This document shows, one piece after another, positions 10,618 through 19,947 of a stretch of 64,000 nucleotides of DNA. The position numbers were made by a program, and so were the translations under genes. This DNA is from Pseudomonas sp. PDM18 (GTDB taxonomy: Bacteria > Pseudomonadota > Gammaproteobacteria > Pseudomonadales > Pseudomonadaceae): assembly GCF_014852585.1 (NCBI RefSeq), contig NZ_JACVBX010000004.1, positions 186,001 to 250,000 on the forward strand, in the 5' to 3' direction. The notes beneath the pieces were generated by a model that saw only the letters and a program-made list of their open reading frames with translations, was not told the origin of the DNA and searched no databases. The first letter of the stretch is position 1; each line of letters starts with the position of its first letter.

Positions 10618-11415
10618 GTGGTACCGCCGGCCAAAGACGAAGACAAACTCAGCGAGCTGATCCGCGCGCGCGACGTGGCGGGCTTCGACCGCTGGTCGCT
10701 GCCCAGCTTCGACCCGGCGCGGCCGGCCCCGGAACCCGAGCCCGAACCCGAGCCGGTAGTCGAGGAGCCGCCGCAGATCGAAGAGGTGCCCGAGGAAGAG
10801 GTCAAGCCGCTGACGCTCGACGAGCTCGAGGCGATTCGCCAGGAGGCCTACAACGAGGGCTTCTCCACTGGCGAAAAGGACGGCTTCCACGCCGGCCAGA
10901 TCAAGGCGCGTCAGGAAGCCGACGCGGCGCTGCAACCGCGCCTGCAGAATCTCGAAACCCTGATGTCGCACCTGCTCGAGCCCATTGCCGAACAGGACCA
11001 GATGCTCGAACAGGGCATGCTCAACCTGGTGACCCACGTGGTGCGCCAGGTGGTGCAGCGCGAGCTGGCCACCGATTCCAGCCAGATTCGCCTGGTGCTG
11101 CGCGAGGCGCTCAAGCTGCTGCCGATGGGCGCCAGCAACATCCGCATCCAGGTCAATCCGCAGGACTTCGAACTGGTGAAGGCCTTGCGCGATCGCCACG
11201 AGGAAAGCTGGAAGATCATCGAGGACGACGGCCTGCTGCCCGGCGGCTGCCGCATCGAGACCGAACATTCGCGCATCGACGCCACTGTCGAAACGCGCCT
11301 GGCCCAGGCCGTGAAGCAGCTCTTCGAGCAGCAGCGCGACCAGGCGACCCACGCCCTGGAGCCAGACCTGCACGTGAATCTAGAAGCCGATCAGGGCGGC
11401 ACCGATGCGTCTTGA
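10618..11415 (+). CDS. fliH: Flagellar export ATPase regulator FliH
   Basis: A 265-residue stator-like protein of the export ATPase complex that tethers FliI to the C ring. It starts at a GTG one base after the fliG stop. The N-terminus has the W-containing segment ([10 protein letters not shown]) seen in Pseudomonas FliH, a run of Glu-Pro repeats (about 40-60), a GxxxG-like helix ([16 protein letters not shown]) and a C-terminal domain typical of FliH/YscL. It overlaps fliI by 11 bases. Confidence 0.94.
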   Translation: MVPPAKDEDKLSELIRARDVAGFDRWSLPSFDPARPAPEPEPEPEPVVEEPPQIEEVPEEEVKPLTLDELEAIRQEAYNEGFSTGEKDGFHAGQIKARQEADAALQPRLQNLETLMSHLLEPIAEQDQMLEQGMLNLVTHVVRQVVQRELATDSSQIRLVLREALKLLPMGASNIRIQVNPQDFELVKALRDRHEESWKIIEDDGLLPGGCRIETEHSRIDATVETRLAQAVKQLFEQQRDQATHALEPDLHVNLEADQGGTDAS

Positions 11416-12760
11416 TCGCGTCAGCTTCGCCCGCCGCCTGCAGGGCTACAGCGACGCTGTGAGCCTGCCGACCCAGCCGGTGGTAGAAGGCCGCCTGCTG
11501 CGCATGGTCGGCCTGACGCTGGAGGCCGAGGGCCTGCAGGCCGCCGTCGGTAGTCGCTGCCAGGTGATCAACGACGGCGGCTATCACCCGGTGCAGGTGG
11601 AAGCCGAGGTCATGGGCTTCGCCGGCAGCAAGGTCTACCTCATGCCGGTGGGCAGCCTCGTCGGCATCGCCCCTGGTGCCCGCGTGGTGCCGCTGCCGGA
11701 CTCCGGTCGGCTGCCCATGGGCATGTCCATGCTCGGCCGCGTGCTCGACGGCGTCGGCCGCGCGCTGGATGGCAAGGGCGGCATGCGCGCCGAGGACTGG
11801 GTGCCGATGGACGGCCCGATCATCAACCCGCTGGCGCGCGACCCGATCCACGAGCCGATGGACGTCGGCATCCGCTCGATCAACTCCCTGCTCACCGTCG
11901 GCCGTGGCCAGCGTCTGGGCCTGTTCGCCGGTACCGGCGTGGGTAAGTCCGTGCTGCTGGGCATGATGACCCGCTTCACCAAGGCCGACATCATCGTGGT
12001 CGGGCTGATCGGCGAGCGGGGTCGTGAGGTGAAGGAATTCATCGAGCACATCCTTGGCGAGGAGGGCCTCAAGCGTTCCGTGGTGGTCGCCTCCCCGGCG
12101 GACGACGCGCCACTGATGCGCCTGCGCGCCGCGCAGTACTGCACCCGGATTGCCGAGTACTTCCGCGACAAGGGCAAGAACGTCCTGTTGCTGATGGATT
12201 CCCTGACCCGTTACGCCCAGGCCCAGCGGGAGATCGCGCTGGCCATCGGCGAGCCGCCGGCGACCAAGGGTTATCCGCCGTCAGTGTTCGCCAAGCTGCC
12301 GCGCCTGGTCGAGCGTGCCGGCAATGGCGAGAAGGGCGGCGGTTCGATCACCGCTTTCTACACCGTGCTCAGCGAAGGCGACGACCAGCAGGACCCGATC
12401 GCCGATGCCGCGCGGGGCGTACTCGATGGTCACTTCGTGCTGTCGCGCCGGCTGGCCGAGGAAGGCCATTACCCGGCCATCGACATCGAGGCTTCCATCA
12501 GCCGGGTGATGCCGCAGGTCACCACGCCTGAACACATGCGCGATGCGCAGCGCTTCAAGCAGCTCTGGTCGCGCTACCAGCAGAGCCGCGACCTGATCAG
12601 CGTCGGGGCCTATGTGGCCGGCGGCGATCCGGAGACCGACCTGGCTATCCAGCGCTTCCCGATCATGCGCCAGTTCCTCCGTCAGGCCCTGGACGAGAGC
12701 CAGAACCTTGACGACAGCCGCCTGCTGCTGGATGCGGTCGTCAGCGGCAAGGCTGGCTGA
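11405..12760 (+). CDS. fliI: Flagellum-specific ATP synthase FliI
   Basis: A 451-residue hexameric ATPase, related to F1-beta, that energises unloading of export substrates. Walker A GTGVGKS is at 176-182, the family motif [12 protein letters not shown] follows, and Walker B lies in [18 protein letters not shown]. The conserved [12 protein letters not shown] stretch is intact. It works with FliH and FliJ encoded on either side. The gap to fliJ (88 bases) is unusual as it holds a REP-like element. Confidence 0.97.
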   Translation: MRLDRVSFARRLQGYSDAVSLPTQPVVEGRLLRMVGLTLEAEGLQAAVGSRCQVINDGGYHPVQVEAEVMGFAGSKVYLMPVGSLVGIAPGARVVPLPDSGRLPMGMSMLGRVLDGVGRALDGKGGMRAEDWVPMDGPIINPLARDPIHEPMDVGIRSINSLLTVGRGQRLGLFAGTGVGKSVLLGMMTRFTKADIIVVGLIGERGREVKEFIEHILGEEGLKRSVVVASPADDAPLMRLRAAQYCTRIAEYFRDKGKNVLLLMDSLTRYAQAQREIALAIGEPPATKGYPPSVFAKLPRLVERAGNGEKGGGSITAFYTVLSEGDDQQDPIADAARGVLDGHFVLSRRLAEEGHYPAIDIEASISRVMPQVTTPEHMRDAQRFKQLWSRYQQSRDLISVGAYVAGGDPETDLAIQRFPIMRQFLRQALDESQNLDDSRLLLDAVVSGKAG

Positions 12761-12790
12761 TGAGCATGATCTCCTGCGCCGAGCTTTTCG

Positions 12791-12828
12791 CTCCCTCTCC
12801 CTTTAGGGAGATGGTTGGGGAGAGGGGC
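12791..12828 (+). repeat. REP-like palindrome inside the fliI-fliJ gap
   Basis: CTCCCTCTCCCTTTAGGGAG followed by ATGGTTGGGGAGAGGGG is a diverged copy of the palindrome that makes up the 7016-7290 cluster, in the same orientation. It lies within an operon that is otherwise tightly packed and may form an intercistronic hairpin. Confidence 0.75.
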
Positions 12829-12848
12829 GCACGGCAGAGGGCTTACCC

Positions 12849-13292
12849 ATGAACCGCCGCGCCGAACGCCTCGCGCCGGTGGTGGACATGGCGCTCAAGG
12901 CCGAGCGCGAGGCCGCGCGCCAGCTCGGCCAGATGCAGGGCCAGTTGCAGCAGGCGCAGCGCAAGCTCGCCGAGCTCGAGCGCTACCGCTACGACTACCA
13001 GCAGCAATGGATCACCAACGGCCAGCAGGGCGTCAGCGGCCAGTGGCTGATCAACTACCAGCGCTTCCTGTCCCAGCTCGAAGGCGCCGTCGAGCAGCAG
13101 AATCGCTCGGTGGCTTTCCACGAGGCCAACATGGGCAAGGCGCGGGTGATCTGGCAGGAGAAGTACGCGCGCCTCGAAGGCTTGCGCAAGCTGGTGGAGC
13201 GCTACCGCGAGGAAGCGCGCCTGGCCGCCGACAAGTACGAGCAGAAACAGCTCGACGAGTTCGCCCAGCGCCTGAAGCCTTCCGCCGACTGA
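12849..13292 (+). CDS. fliJ: Flagellar export chaperone FliJ
   Basis: A 147-residue, almost wholly coiled-coil protein of the export ATPase complex, comparable to the gamma subunit of F1 and acting in chaperone recycling. Heptad-like patterns with Glu, Arg, Gln and Leu run along the length (AARQLGQMQGQLQQAQRKLAEL at about 20-41). Last gene of the fliE operon. What follows is unrelated to flagella. Confidence 0.92.
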   Translation: MNRRAERLAPVVDMALKAEREAARQLGQMQGQLQQAQRKLAELERYRYDYQQQWITNGQQGVSGQWLINYQRFLSQLEGAVEQQNRSVAFHEANMGKARVIWQEKYARLEGLRKLVERYREEARLAADKYEQKQLDEFAQRLKPSAD

Positions 13293-13344
13293 CCCGGCCT
13301 GCGGCCGTGCTAGGCTCCTGTCAGATCACGACCGGAACCTTTCC

Positions 13345-14181
13345 ATGCCGCTTCCCGCTCCTGTGCCTGTGGATTTCCAGCACGTCTTCTCCCTGTGGCG
13401 CCTCCGCGCCGAGGGCGAGCCGATCATCACGCCGAGCAGCCACCTGCTGCCGGTTCGCTGGCAGGGGCGCTCAGCCATGCTCAAACGCGCCCTGGACATC
13501 GACGAACGCCTGGGCTCGAAGGTGCTCGACTGGTGGGACGGCGACGGCGCGGCGCTGGTCTACGCCTACGACGGCGACACTATCCTCATGGAGCGCGCCG
13601 AGGGCTCGCAGTCGCTGATGCACATGGCGCTGAACGGCGAGGACGACGAGGCCAGCCGCATCGTCTGCGATGTGGTGCGCAAGCTGCATCAGCCTCGGGA
13701 AAAGCCCCTGCCGGAGGTGATCGGCCTGCGCGAGTGGTTCCGCGATCTCGCGCCTGCCGCCGTGCGCTATGGCGAGCTGTTTCCGCGCTGCCTGGAGACC
13801 GCCGAGGCCCTGTTGGCCAGCGAGCATGACCAGTGCGTGCTGCATGGCGATATTCACCACGACAACATCCTCGATTTCGGCGAACGCGGCTGGCGGGCCA
13901 TCGATCCCAAGCGTCTGCATGGCGAGCGCCTGTTCGACTACGCCAATCTGCTGTGCAACCCGGACCTGCCTACCTCCCGCGAGCGCACGCGTTTCCTGCG
14001 TCAGCTGGATGTGATCGTCGAGCACGCGCGCGTCGACCGGCGTCGCCTGCTGGAGTGGGTGCTGGCTTTTGCCGGACTCTCCGCCGCCTGGTTCCTTGAT
14101 GACGGCATGGCCGCCGACAGCGACCTGGCCGTGGCGCACCTGGCCGCTGCCGAACTGGACCGCAGCGCATGTTGCGCCTGA
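13345..14181 (+). CDS. Aminoglycoside/hydroxyurea phosphotransferase-like kinase
   Basis: A 278-residue kinase-fold protein resembling the APH(6)/hydroxyurea kinase family. The catalytic loop HGDIHHDN is at 167-174 with catalytic D169, and the metal-binding [18 protein letters not shown] follows near 190-207. The N-terminal lobe carries a lysine in AMLKRAL as expected for ATP binding. Members act on streptomycin or hydroxyurea, but many are uncharacterised, so the substrate here is unknown. It overlaps the DUF1345 gene by 13 bases, which suggests co-transcription. Its position between fliJ and hsbA marks it as cargo. Confidence 0.8.
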   Translation: MPLPAPVPVDFQHVFSLWRLRAEGEPIITPSSHLLPVRWQGRSAMLKRALDIDERLGSKVLDWWDGDGAALVYAYDGDTILMERAEGSQSLMHMALNGEDDEASRIVCDVVRKLHQPREKPLPEVIGLREWFRDLAPAAVRYGELFPRCLETAEALLASEHDQCVLHGDIHHDNILDFGERGWRAIDPKRLHGERLFDYANLLCNPDLPTSRERTRFLRQLDVIVEHARVDRRRLLEWVLAFAGLSAAWFLDDGMAADSDLAVAHLAAAELDRSACCA

Positions 14182-14822
14182 ACCGCGCGCTGCTGCGCAC
14201 CCATCCGCGACTGGTCGCCTCGGTGATCGTCGGCGCCCTGGTGGCGCTGGCAAGCTACCCGCTGGCGCCCATGCCCCGCGTGCTGCTGGGCTGGAACTGC
14301 ATGGCCTGGCTCTACGTGCTGCTGATCGGCTGGCTGGCCCTGCGCGCGGCACCAGCGGACGTGCGCCGGCTGGCCGAGATCGAGGACGAGAACGCCGAGG
14401 CCGTGCTGGTCCTGGTTACCGTTGCCGCTGTCGCCAGCCTCGGCGCCATCATCGTCGAACTGGCCACAGCCGGGCACGCCAACGGCAGTGAGCGGGTCGT
14501 TCGCTACGCCGTCACCGCCAGCACGGTGCTGGGCTCCTGGTTTCTCATCGGCACCATCTTCACCATGCACTACGCCCGCCAGTTCTATTCGGCCGACGCG
14601 ACGGAGCCGGTGCTGCGCTTTCCCGAGGGCGAGAAAAACCCGGACTACTGGGACTTCCTCTACTTCTCGTTCACCCTCAGCGTGGCGGTGCAGACCTCCG
14701 ACGTGGAAGTTGCCTCGCGTCCGATGCGCAAGGTGGTACTGGCGCACTCGGTGATCGGCTTCCTGTTCAACACTGCAATCCTGGGTTTGGCGATCAACAT
14801 GGGCGCAGGGCTGATCGGCTAG
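14169..14822 (+). CDS. DUF1345 family membrane protein
   Basis: A 217-residue protein with about five hydrophobic segments (near residues 15-32, 36-57, 78-100, 116-135 and 188-212). The loop with [22 protein letters not shown] is the DUF1345 signature, which resembles the pore-loop region of two-TM ion channels. No function is established. The gene overlaps the kinase-like gene upstream and is convergent with lysE-like. Confidence 0.85.
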   Translation: MLRLNRALLRTHPRLVASVIVGALVALASYPLAPMPRVLLGWNCMAWLYVLLIGWLALRAAPADVRRLAEIEDENAEAVLVLVTVAAVASLGAIIVELATAGHANGSERVVRYAVTASTVLGSWFLIGTIFTMHYARQFYSADATEPVLRFPEGEKNPDYWDFLYFSFTLSVAVQTSDVEVASRPMRKVVLAHSVIGFLFNTAILGLAINMGAGLIG

Positions 14823-14831
14823 CGTGGGTGA

Positions 14832-15446
14832 TCAGGGCTGCAGCGTCTCGATAGCCAGCCGAAGCGCCAGTGCGACGAAGGCGAGGGTGAAGCTCCAGCG
14901 GATCAGGCTCATCACCACTGGGCGACCGATTACGTAGTCGCGCACCCAGGAGGCCAGCAGCCCGTAGCCGATGAACACGAAGAAGGTCATCAGCGCGAAC
15001 ACCAGGCCCAGAATCAGGAATAGTCCCCGGGCGTCCTCGCTGCCGGCCGGCACAAACTGTGGCAGGAAGGCCAGGAAGAACAGCCCGAGCTTGGGGTTGA
15101 GCAGGTTCAGCCAGAGCCCGGTGCCCACCAGTTGCCGGGTGCTGCGCGGGCTGGCCGAGTCCAGCGCCAGGACGCCGCTGCCGCGAAACACCTGCCAGGC
15201 GATGAACAGCAGGTACGCCGTACCCAGCAGCCGGATGATCTGGAAGCTGGCCGCGCTGGCCTGCAGGATCAGCGACAGGCCGAAAGTGGCGAGCAGCAAT
15301 TGCGGGACCATGCCCAGCGTGCAGCCCAGCGCCGCGAAGCTGGCTGCGCGGGCGCCAAGGCCTAGGCCGACGGCCAGGGTGTAGAGCACGCCGGTGCCGG
15401 GTAGCAAAACGACGACGAACGCCGTCAGCAGGAATTCTGCGTTCAT
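14832..15446 (-). CDS. LysE/RhtB-type amino acid exporter
   Basis: A 204-residue inner-membrane protein with about six hydrophobic stretches. The N-terminal LLPGTGVLYTLAVGLGLG matches the LysE family pattern PGP in weakened form (PGT), and the central NLLNPKLGLFFLAFLPQFV is the family signature. It likely exports an amino acid or related small molecule. The start at 15446 has AGGAAA about 10 bases upstream; the open frame continues further but overlaps the intergenic region. It is 56 bases downstream of the AraC-type gene on the same strand, which may control it. Confidence 0.88.
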   Translation of the reverse strand: MNAEFLLTAFVVVLLPGTGVLYTLAVGLGLGARAASFAALGCTLGMVPQLLLATFGLSLILQASAASFQIIRLLGTAYLLFIAWQVFRGSGVLALDSASPRSTRQLVGTGLWLNLLNPKLGLFFLAFLPQFVPAGSEDARGLFLILGLVFALMTFFVFIGYGLLASWVRDYVIGRPVVMSLIRWSFTLAFVALALRLAIETLQP

Positions 15447-15502
15447 TCCCGTGGGTTTCCTGTGTGGAAGAAGTGAGGCCGGCGTATTCAGGGCGCTGGC
15501 GG

Positions 15503-16288
15503 CTACCTGAGCGATGAGCGCCATTGCCCCGGCGTCAGCCCGAGCTGGCGGGCGAAGGCGCGGGTCATGTGCGGCTGGTCGGCGAAACCGGCGAGCATGG
15601 CGGCGTCGGCCAGTGTGCGGCCCTCGCCGATGGCCTTGTGGGCTTGTCGCACGCGGTACTGCAGGAGGTAGGCATGGGGCGTGGTGCCCAGTTCGCGGCG
15701 GAAGCGGCGCAATGCCGCATAGGGCGTCAGGCCTGCAATGCCGGCCAGCTCCACCAGCGCGGGAGCGTTGCGTGGGTCGTCGTGAATGCGTTCGAGCATG
15801 CGCGCCACGCTGCGGGAAGGGAGGGGCGCCACGCTCGTTTTGAGGCGCTGGTCGAGCAGCTCGCCGAACAGGTCGAGTACACCTTCGCGGGCGTCGTCCG
15901 CATCAACGCCCGGCAGGTGCTGCAGCAGGTGTGCAATGCGCCGGGCGAGTTGCGGGTCGGCAAGGGCGGGGAGGGTGAATTCGCGCCGGGCCATTTCCCC
16001 GCCGGCCAGGTCCGCCAGCAGGGTCGGCTCGACGTAGAGCATCCACCAGCGCCGTGGCGCACCGCGCAGGGGAATGCCGTCGTGCAGTTCATTGGGGCTC
16101 ACGGTGATGATGTCGCACGGCCCGGCTTCGACTTGGCCGCGTCCGCTCCAGGAACGGTGGCCGCCCTCAAGCATCACGCCGATGCCGTACTCGTCGTGGG
16201 CGTGACGCGGGAAGCTGCGCTGCGTGAGTATATCGACGATGCGCAGGCCGGGCAGGGCGGCGGCGGTGCAGTTCACTCGGTGCAGCAT
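15503..16288 (-). CDS. AraC-family transcriptional regulator
   Basis: A 261-residue regulator with an N-terminal cupin sensor domain (about 1-140, including FPRHAHDEYGIGVMLEGG) and a C-terminal pair of helix-turn-helix motifs (about 165-261, including ELAGIAGLTPYAALRRFRRE and AAMLAGFADQPHMTRAFARQ). This layout is common in regulators placed next to LysE exporters and likely controls the exporter gene downstream. Effector unknown. Confidence 0.92.
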   Translation of the reverse strand: MLHRVNCTAAALPGLRIVDILTQRSFPRHAHDEYGIGVMLEGGHRSWSGRGQVEAGPCDIITVSPNELHDGIPLRGAPRRWWMLYVEPTLLADLAGGEMARREFTLPALADPQLARRIAHLLQHLPGVDADDAREGVLDLFGELLDQRLKTSVAPLPSRSVARMLERIHDDPRNAPALVELAGIAGLTPYAALRRFRRELGTTPHAYLLQYRVRQAHKAIGEGRTLADAAMLAGFADQPHMTRAFARQLGLTPGQWRSSLR

Positions 16289-16427
16289 TGGGTCAGGCCT
16301 GCGGGCGCGGAGAGGTGATAGGCAGAGTAGCCCCTCGGACCCCCGCCATCTTGAATGAAATTGACTATTTCAGGGGCGCCCGGCGTTGCCCATCACGTAT
16401 TGCACAAAAGCATGGCGGCGCCTGTGT

Positions 16428-16452
16428 GTAGGAGCGAGATTGCTCTCCGCCG
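16428..16452 (+). repeat. Short REP-like fragment
   Basis: TGTAGGAGCGAGATTGCTCT resembles the common Pseudomonas REP core TAGGAGCGAGCTTGCTCGCG. It lies in the 197-base gap between the AraC-type gene and the porin gene, where nothing else is seen. Confidence 0.5.
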
Positions 16453-16485
16453 CGTCGGGCTGGGGCGTCCGCGCAAAATCTGAAA

Positions 16486-17202
16486 TCAGAAGAACGGCCG
16501 CGAGGCCTTGAACATGAACGCCGAGTCGCAATAGGCGTTGTGTCCGGAGTAGGCGCTGCAGTCGCCGCCGGTCAGGCTGCTGCCGCTGTACGAGAAGTTC
16601 AGGTCGATGCCGTTCCAGGGGCGGCTGAAGTTCACCGACCAGTCGCCGAATTCGCTGACGCTGCCACCGCTGTTCAGGCTCACGGGGGAGGCGAGGTTGT
16701 AGGTGGAATACTTGAAGGTCACGTCGAAGCCGAGGTCGGGCTGCACGCCCAGGTCGGTGAACAGCGTGGTGGTGCTGCGCCCGGCCTGGGCGCTGTAGGC
16801 CGCGCCGAGACGGCTGCCGAATACCGAGAGGCCGCCGTACAGGGCCTGGCTGTCGTAGTCGGGTTGTTCCGGCCGGGTGTAGCGCAGGGTACCCACCTCG
16901 TAGCCCAGCTTGCCGTCGCCCAGCGGGTGCTTGAAGCCTGCGTAGCTGTCGATCTCCAGGGGCTTTTCCTGCTCGATGTTCGACGTCCAGCTGCCGACGT
17001 ACCAGCCGCTGTCGTGGGTGATGTCGAGGCCGCCCTGGGCGCTGTTGGCCTGACCCGGCTGGACCAGCCCCTGGGCCATGCTGCGCGTTGGCGAGTTGGC
17101 GAACTTGAGTTCGAAATCACCCAGCTCACGCTGCATCACCTGGGCACCTGCATACGGCGCCGCGCACAACACACAGGCCGCGATGAGAATGGTCTTGTAC
17201 AT
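16486..17202 (-). CDS. TorF-type putative outer-membrane porin
   Basis: A 238-residue exported protein. The N-terminus has a signal peptide (MYKTILIAACVLCAAPYAGA, cleavage near residue 20). The rest is a succession of short amphipathic beta strands with aromatic girdles and a C-terminal phenylalanine (ASRPFF), typical of an outer-membrane beta barrel; the pattern GWYVGSWTSNIE and YEVGTLRYTRPEQ is that of TorF family putative porins. The start at 17202 has AAGGGGG before it. A longer upstream open frame lacks a signal peptide and is rejected. Substrate unknown. Confidence 0.78.
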   Translation of the reverse strand: MYKTILIAACVLCAAPYAGAQVMQRELGDFELKFANSPTRSMAQGLVQPGQANSAQGGLDITHDSGWYVGSWTSNIEQEKPLEIDSYAGFKHPLGDGKLGYEVGTLRYTRPEQPDYDSQALYGGLSVFGSRLGAAYSAQAGRSTTTLFTDLGVQPDLGFDVTFKYSTYNLASPVSLNSGGSVSEFGDWSVNFSRPWNGIDLNFSYSGSSLTGGDCSAYSGHNAYCDSAFMFKASRPFF

Positions 17203-17452
17203 GCTGCTACCCCCTTCTTGCGCGTGCGACCCTTCCAAGGCCTCTTGCGGGCCCTCGCCTGAGTCGCACCCGTAAAAGGGTAAAGGCATTCGCCGTGCCT
17301 GTGGCGACCGGCGGTCCATTAATCGACCTGTCGGGTACCGTTCGACCGGTCTGGCGGGGCGGTTTCCCATCGTTCGCAGAGGTTGCCGCTGTCATCGCTA
17401 GCTGCTACATCTTCAAGCTCGGGCGCGACCATTGATCGATAAGGAGAATCCC

Positions 17453-17758
17453 ATGGCCATCACTTCCGTTCCCTCCGCTGACGGGCAGGAGCTCACCATC
17501 GTGGTCCAAGGACGTTTCGATTTCGGCGCTCACCAGGAATTCCGCAATGCCTACGAGCGCGTCGAGATCACACCCAAGCGCTACGTGGTGGATCTGAAGG
17601 GCGCTACCTACCTCGACAGCTCGGCGCTGGGCATGCTCCTTTTACTTCGCGACCACGCCGGCGGCGAGAGCTCGCAGATCAGCCTGGCGCACTGCAACCC
17701 GGACGTGCGCAAGGTACTGTCCATCTCCAACTTCGAGCAGTTGTTCAAGATCAGCTGA
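17453..17758 (+). CDS. hsbA: STAS-domain anti-anti-sigma factor HsbA
   Basis: A 101-residue STAS protein. The phospho-serine region reads LDSSALGMLLLLRD (about residues 48-61), as in anti-anti-sigma factors. In P. aeruginosa HsbA shifts between the anti-sigma factor FlgM and the diguanylate cyclase HsbD according to phosphorylation by HsbR, linking swarming and biofilm formation. The name follows from the downstream order hsbR-hptB. AAGGAG at 17441-17446 supports the start at 17453 over an earlier in-frame start at 17432. Confidence 0.88.
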   Translation: MAITSVPSADGQELTIVVQGRFDFGAHQEFRNAYERVEITPKRYVVDLKGATYLDSSALGMLLLLRDHAGGESSQISLAHCNPDVRKVLSISNFEQLFKIS

Positions 17759-17774
17759 CGCGGCGCGCCCTGCT

Positions 17775-19484
17775 GTGGCAACGGCCATGTCCGAACTCCT
17801 CACCGTCCTGATCGCCGACGACAATGCCGCCGATCGCCTATTGCTGTCGACCATCGTCAGTCGCCAGGGGCATCGAGTGATCACAGCCGCCAACGGGTTG
17901 GAGGCGCTCGCGTTGTTCACCCAGGAGCGTCCGCAGCTGGTGCTGATGGATGCGTTGATGCCGGTGATGGACGGCTTCGAGGCGGCGCGGCGGATTCGCC
18001 GGCAGGCTGGCGAGGAACTGGTGCCGATCATCTTCCTCACGTCGCTGAGCGAGCCCGAGGCGCTGGTGCAGAGCCTGGAGGCGGGCGGCGACGACTTCCT
18101 CTCCAAGCCCTACAACCGCGTCATCCTCGAAGCCAAAATCCGCGCCATGGGGCGCCTGCATCACCTGCAGCGGATGGTGCTGGAGCAGCGTGACCTGATC
18201 GCCCGGCACAACGAGCACCTGCTCAACGAGCAGCGGGTTGCCAAGGCGGTGTTCGACAAGGTGGCGCACTCGGGTTGCCTGAACGCGGCGAACATCCGCT
18301 ACCTGCAATCACCCTTCGCGCTGTTCAACGGCGACCTGCTGCTGGCGGCGTTCAGGCCCTCCGGTGGCATGCACGTGCTGCTCGGCGATTTCACCGGCCA
18401 TGGCTTGCCGGCGGCCATCGGCGCCATGCCGCTGGCCGAGGTGTTCTACGGCATGACCGCCAAGGGTTACCCCATGGCGGACATCCTTCGCGAGATGAAC
18501 GCCAAGCTCAAACGCATTCTCCCGGTGGGCGTGTTCTGCTGCGCCGCTGTGCTCAACCTGAGCTTCCAGCGCGGCCTTGTGGAGGTGTGGAACGGCGGCC
18601 TGCCCAACGGCTATCTGCATCGCCACGACAGCGGCGAACTGCAGCCGCTGGTATCGCGGCATCTGCCGCTGGGCATTCTCGATCCCTCTGCCTTCAGCGA
18701 CCATTTCGAGGTCTACGCGATGGAGGAGGGCGACCGTGTGTTCCTCTTCTCCGATGGCGTGCTGGAGGCGCGCAATGCCACGGGCGAAGCCTTCGGCGAG
18801 GAACGCCTGCTCCAGGTGTTCGGCGAGGGCCTCGCGCCGTCGCGCCTGTTCGACGGCATCCAGGCGGCGGTGGCGCGATTTCGCGGCGAGGCGCAGGACG
18901 ACGTCAGCATGCTGGAGATCGCGCTGGTCCCCGAGGGCTCACTGCAGCGCCCGCCGCTGGCGTTCTCCGACACCGGCCTGAGCAGCCCGCTGGACTGGTC
19001 CGCCAGCTTCGAGTTCCGCGCGCCGACCCTGCGTAACTTCAACCCGCTGCCTTTCCTGCTGCAGTTGCTGATGGAGGTGCAAGACCTGCGCCCGCGCGGT
19101 GGTGCGCTCTACACCGTGCTCGCCGAGCTGTACTCCAATGCCCTGGAGCACGGTGTGATGGGCCTGGACTCCTCGCTCAAGTGCGACGCCGCCGGCTTCG
19201 CCCGCTATTACCAAGAGCGCAGCAAGCGCCTGGTCGCGCTGCGCGACGGCTTCGTGCGCTTCCATCTCGATCTCGCTCCCCACGGCGATGGCGGCCGGCT
19301 GTTGGTACGGGTGGAAGACAGCGGCGACGGTTTCGACGTAGGCGCGGTGCTGGCATCGCAGAGGGGCGCCGGTAGCCTCTGTGGGCGTGGCCTGACGCTG
19401 GTTCGGCAGTTGTCTGACCGCTGTCAGTGGTCGGGAGACGGCAAGGCGGTCTCCGTGGAGTTCTTCTGGTCGGCTCAGGCATAA
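17775..19484 (+). CDS. hsbR: Response regulator with PP2C phosphatase and anti-sigma kinase domains, HsbR
   Basis: A 569-residue three-part protein. The receiver (about 1-125) has ADD near residues 14-16 and phospho-acceptor D59 in LMDALMPVMDG. A SpoIIE/PP2C-type phosphatase follows (about 170-375; LLGDFTGHGLPAAIG and FLFSDGVLEARN). The C-terminal HATPase of the anti-sigma kinase type (about 430-569) has LYSNALEHGVM and VRVEDSGDGFD. HptB passes phosphate to HsbR, which sets the phospho-state of HsbA. Start is GTG 17775; ATG 17787 is an alternative, neither with a clear ribosome site. Confidence 0.92.
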   Translation: MATAMSELLTVLIADDNAADRLLLSTIVSRQGHRVITAANGLEALALFTQERPQLVLMDALMPVMDGFEAARRIRRQAGEELVPIIFLTSLSEPEALVQSLEAGGDDFLSKPYNRVILEAKIRAMGRLHHLQRMVLEQRDLIARHNEHLLNEQRVAKAVFDKVAHSGCLNAANIRYLQSPFALFNGDLLLAAFRPSGGMHVLLGDFTGHGLPAAIGAMPLAEVFYGMTAKGYPMADILREMNAKLKRILPVGVFCCAAVLNLSFQRGLVEVWNGGLPNGYLHRHDSGELQPLVSRHLPLGILDPSAFSDHFEVYAMEEGDRVFLFSDGVLEARNATGEAFGEERLLQVFGEGLAPSRLFDGIQAAVARFRGEAQDDVSMLEIALVPEGSLQRPPLAFSDTGLSSPLDWSASFEFRAPTLRNFNPLPFLLQLLMEVQDLRPRGGALYTVLAELYSNALEHGVMGLDSSLKCDAAGFARYYQERSKRLVALRDGFVRFHLDLAPHGDGGRLLVRVEDSGDGFDVGAVLASQRGAGSLCGRGLTLVRQLSDRCQWSGDGKAVSVEFFWSAQA

Positions 19485-19539
19485 TCGGGGCCTTCTTGTC
19501 TCCCTGCAGGGTGGCGAGCCGTCCTTCAGGGAGTGCCCA

Positions 19540-19881
19540 ATGTCCGAGCCGCATCTCGATGGCGCCGTGCTGAGCAATTTGCTGTCGATCATGGAAGACG
19601 AGTACCCGCTCCTGGTGGAAACCTTCCTCAGCGACTCCGAGGAGCGCCTGCGCAGCATCCGCGAGGCAGCCGCCGCTTGTGATGCGCCGGCCCTGCGCCA
19701 CGCCGCGCACAGCTTCAAGGGCAGTTGCGGCAACATGGGCGCCTCGGTTCTGAGCAGCCTGTGCAAGCGTCTTGAAGAGGCTGCGCGGCAGAACGACCTG
19801 GCCTGCGCGCAAGGCCTCATCGTCAAGGTCGAGCACGAATTCGGCATCGTCCGCACCCTGCTGTTGCCCGGTTGCTCCTGA
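19540..19881 (+). CDS. hptB: Histidine phosphotransfer protein HptB
   Basis: A 113-residue helical Hpt protein. The phospho-histidine is H57 within HSFKGSCGNMGA. In P. aeruginosa HptB receives phosphate from several hybrid kinases and passes it to HsbR, affecting biofilm formation and motility. AGGGAG precedes the ATG. The three genes hsbA-hsbR-hptB run in order, with gaps of 16 and 55 bases, and end just before the fliK promoter. Confidence 0.92.
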   Translation: MSEPHLDGAVLSNLLSIMEDEYPLLVETFLSDSEERLRSIREAAAACDAPALRHAAHSFKGSCGNMGASVLSSLCKRLEEAARQNDLACAQGLIVKVEHEFGIVRTLLLPGCS

Positions 19882-19893
19882 CCTTTTCCGAGT

Positions 19894-19909
19894 TGGCCCG
19901 CGCCTTGCT
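19894..19909 (+). promoter_or_regulatory. RpoN (-24/-12) promoter of fliK
   Basis: TGGCCCGCGCCTTGCT has both sigma-54 boxes in the correct register (TGG to TTGC). It lies 39 bases before fliK and just after the hptB stop, so fliK can be expressed apart from the hsb genes. Confidence 0.8.
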
Positions 19910-19947
19910 ATCTCCGTCTTGGATATTCACCTGAACGGAGCACTCCG

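Noticed and set aside
16486-17370. Extended N-terminus of the porin gene starting at 17370
   Set aside because: The extension lacks a signal peptide and would bury the real one; the start at 17202 has a ribosome site.
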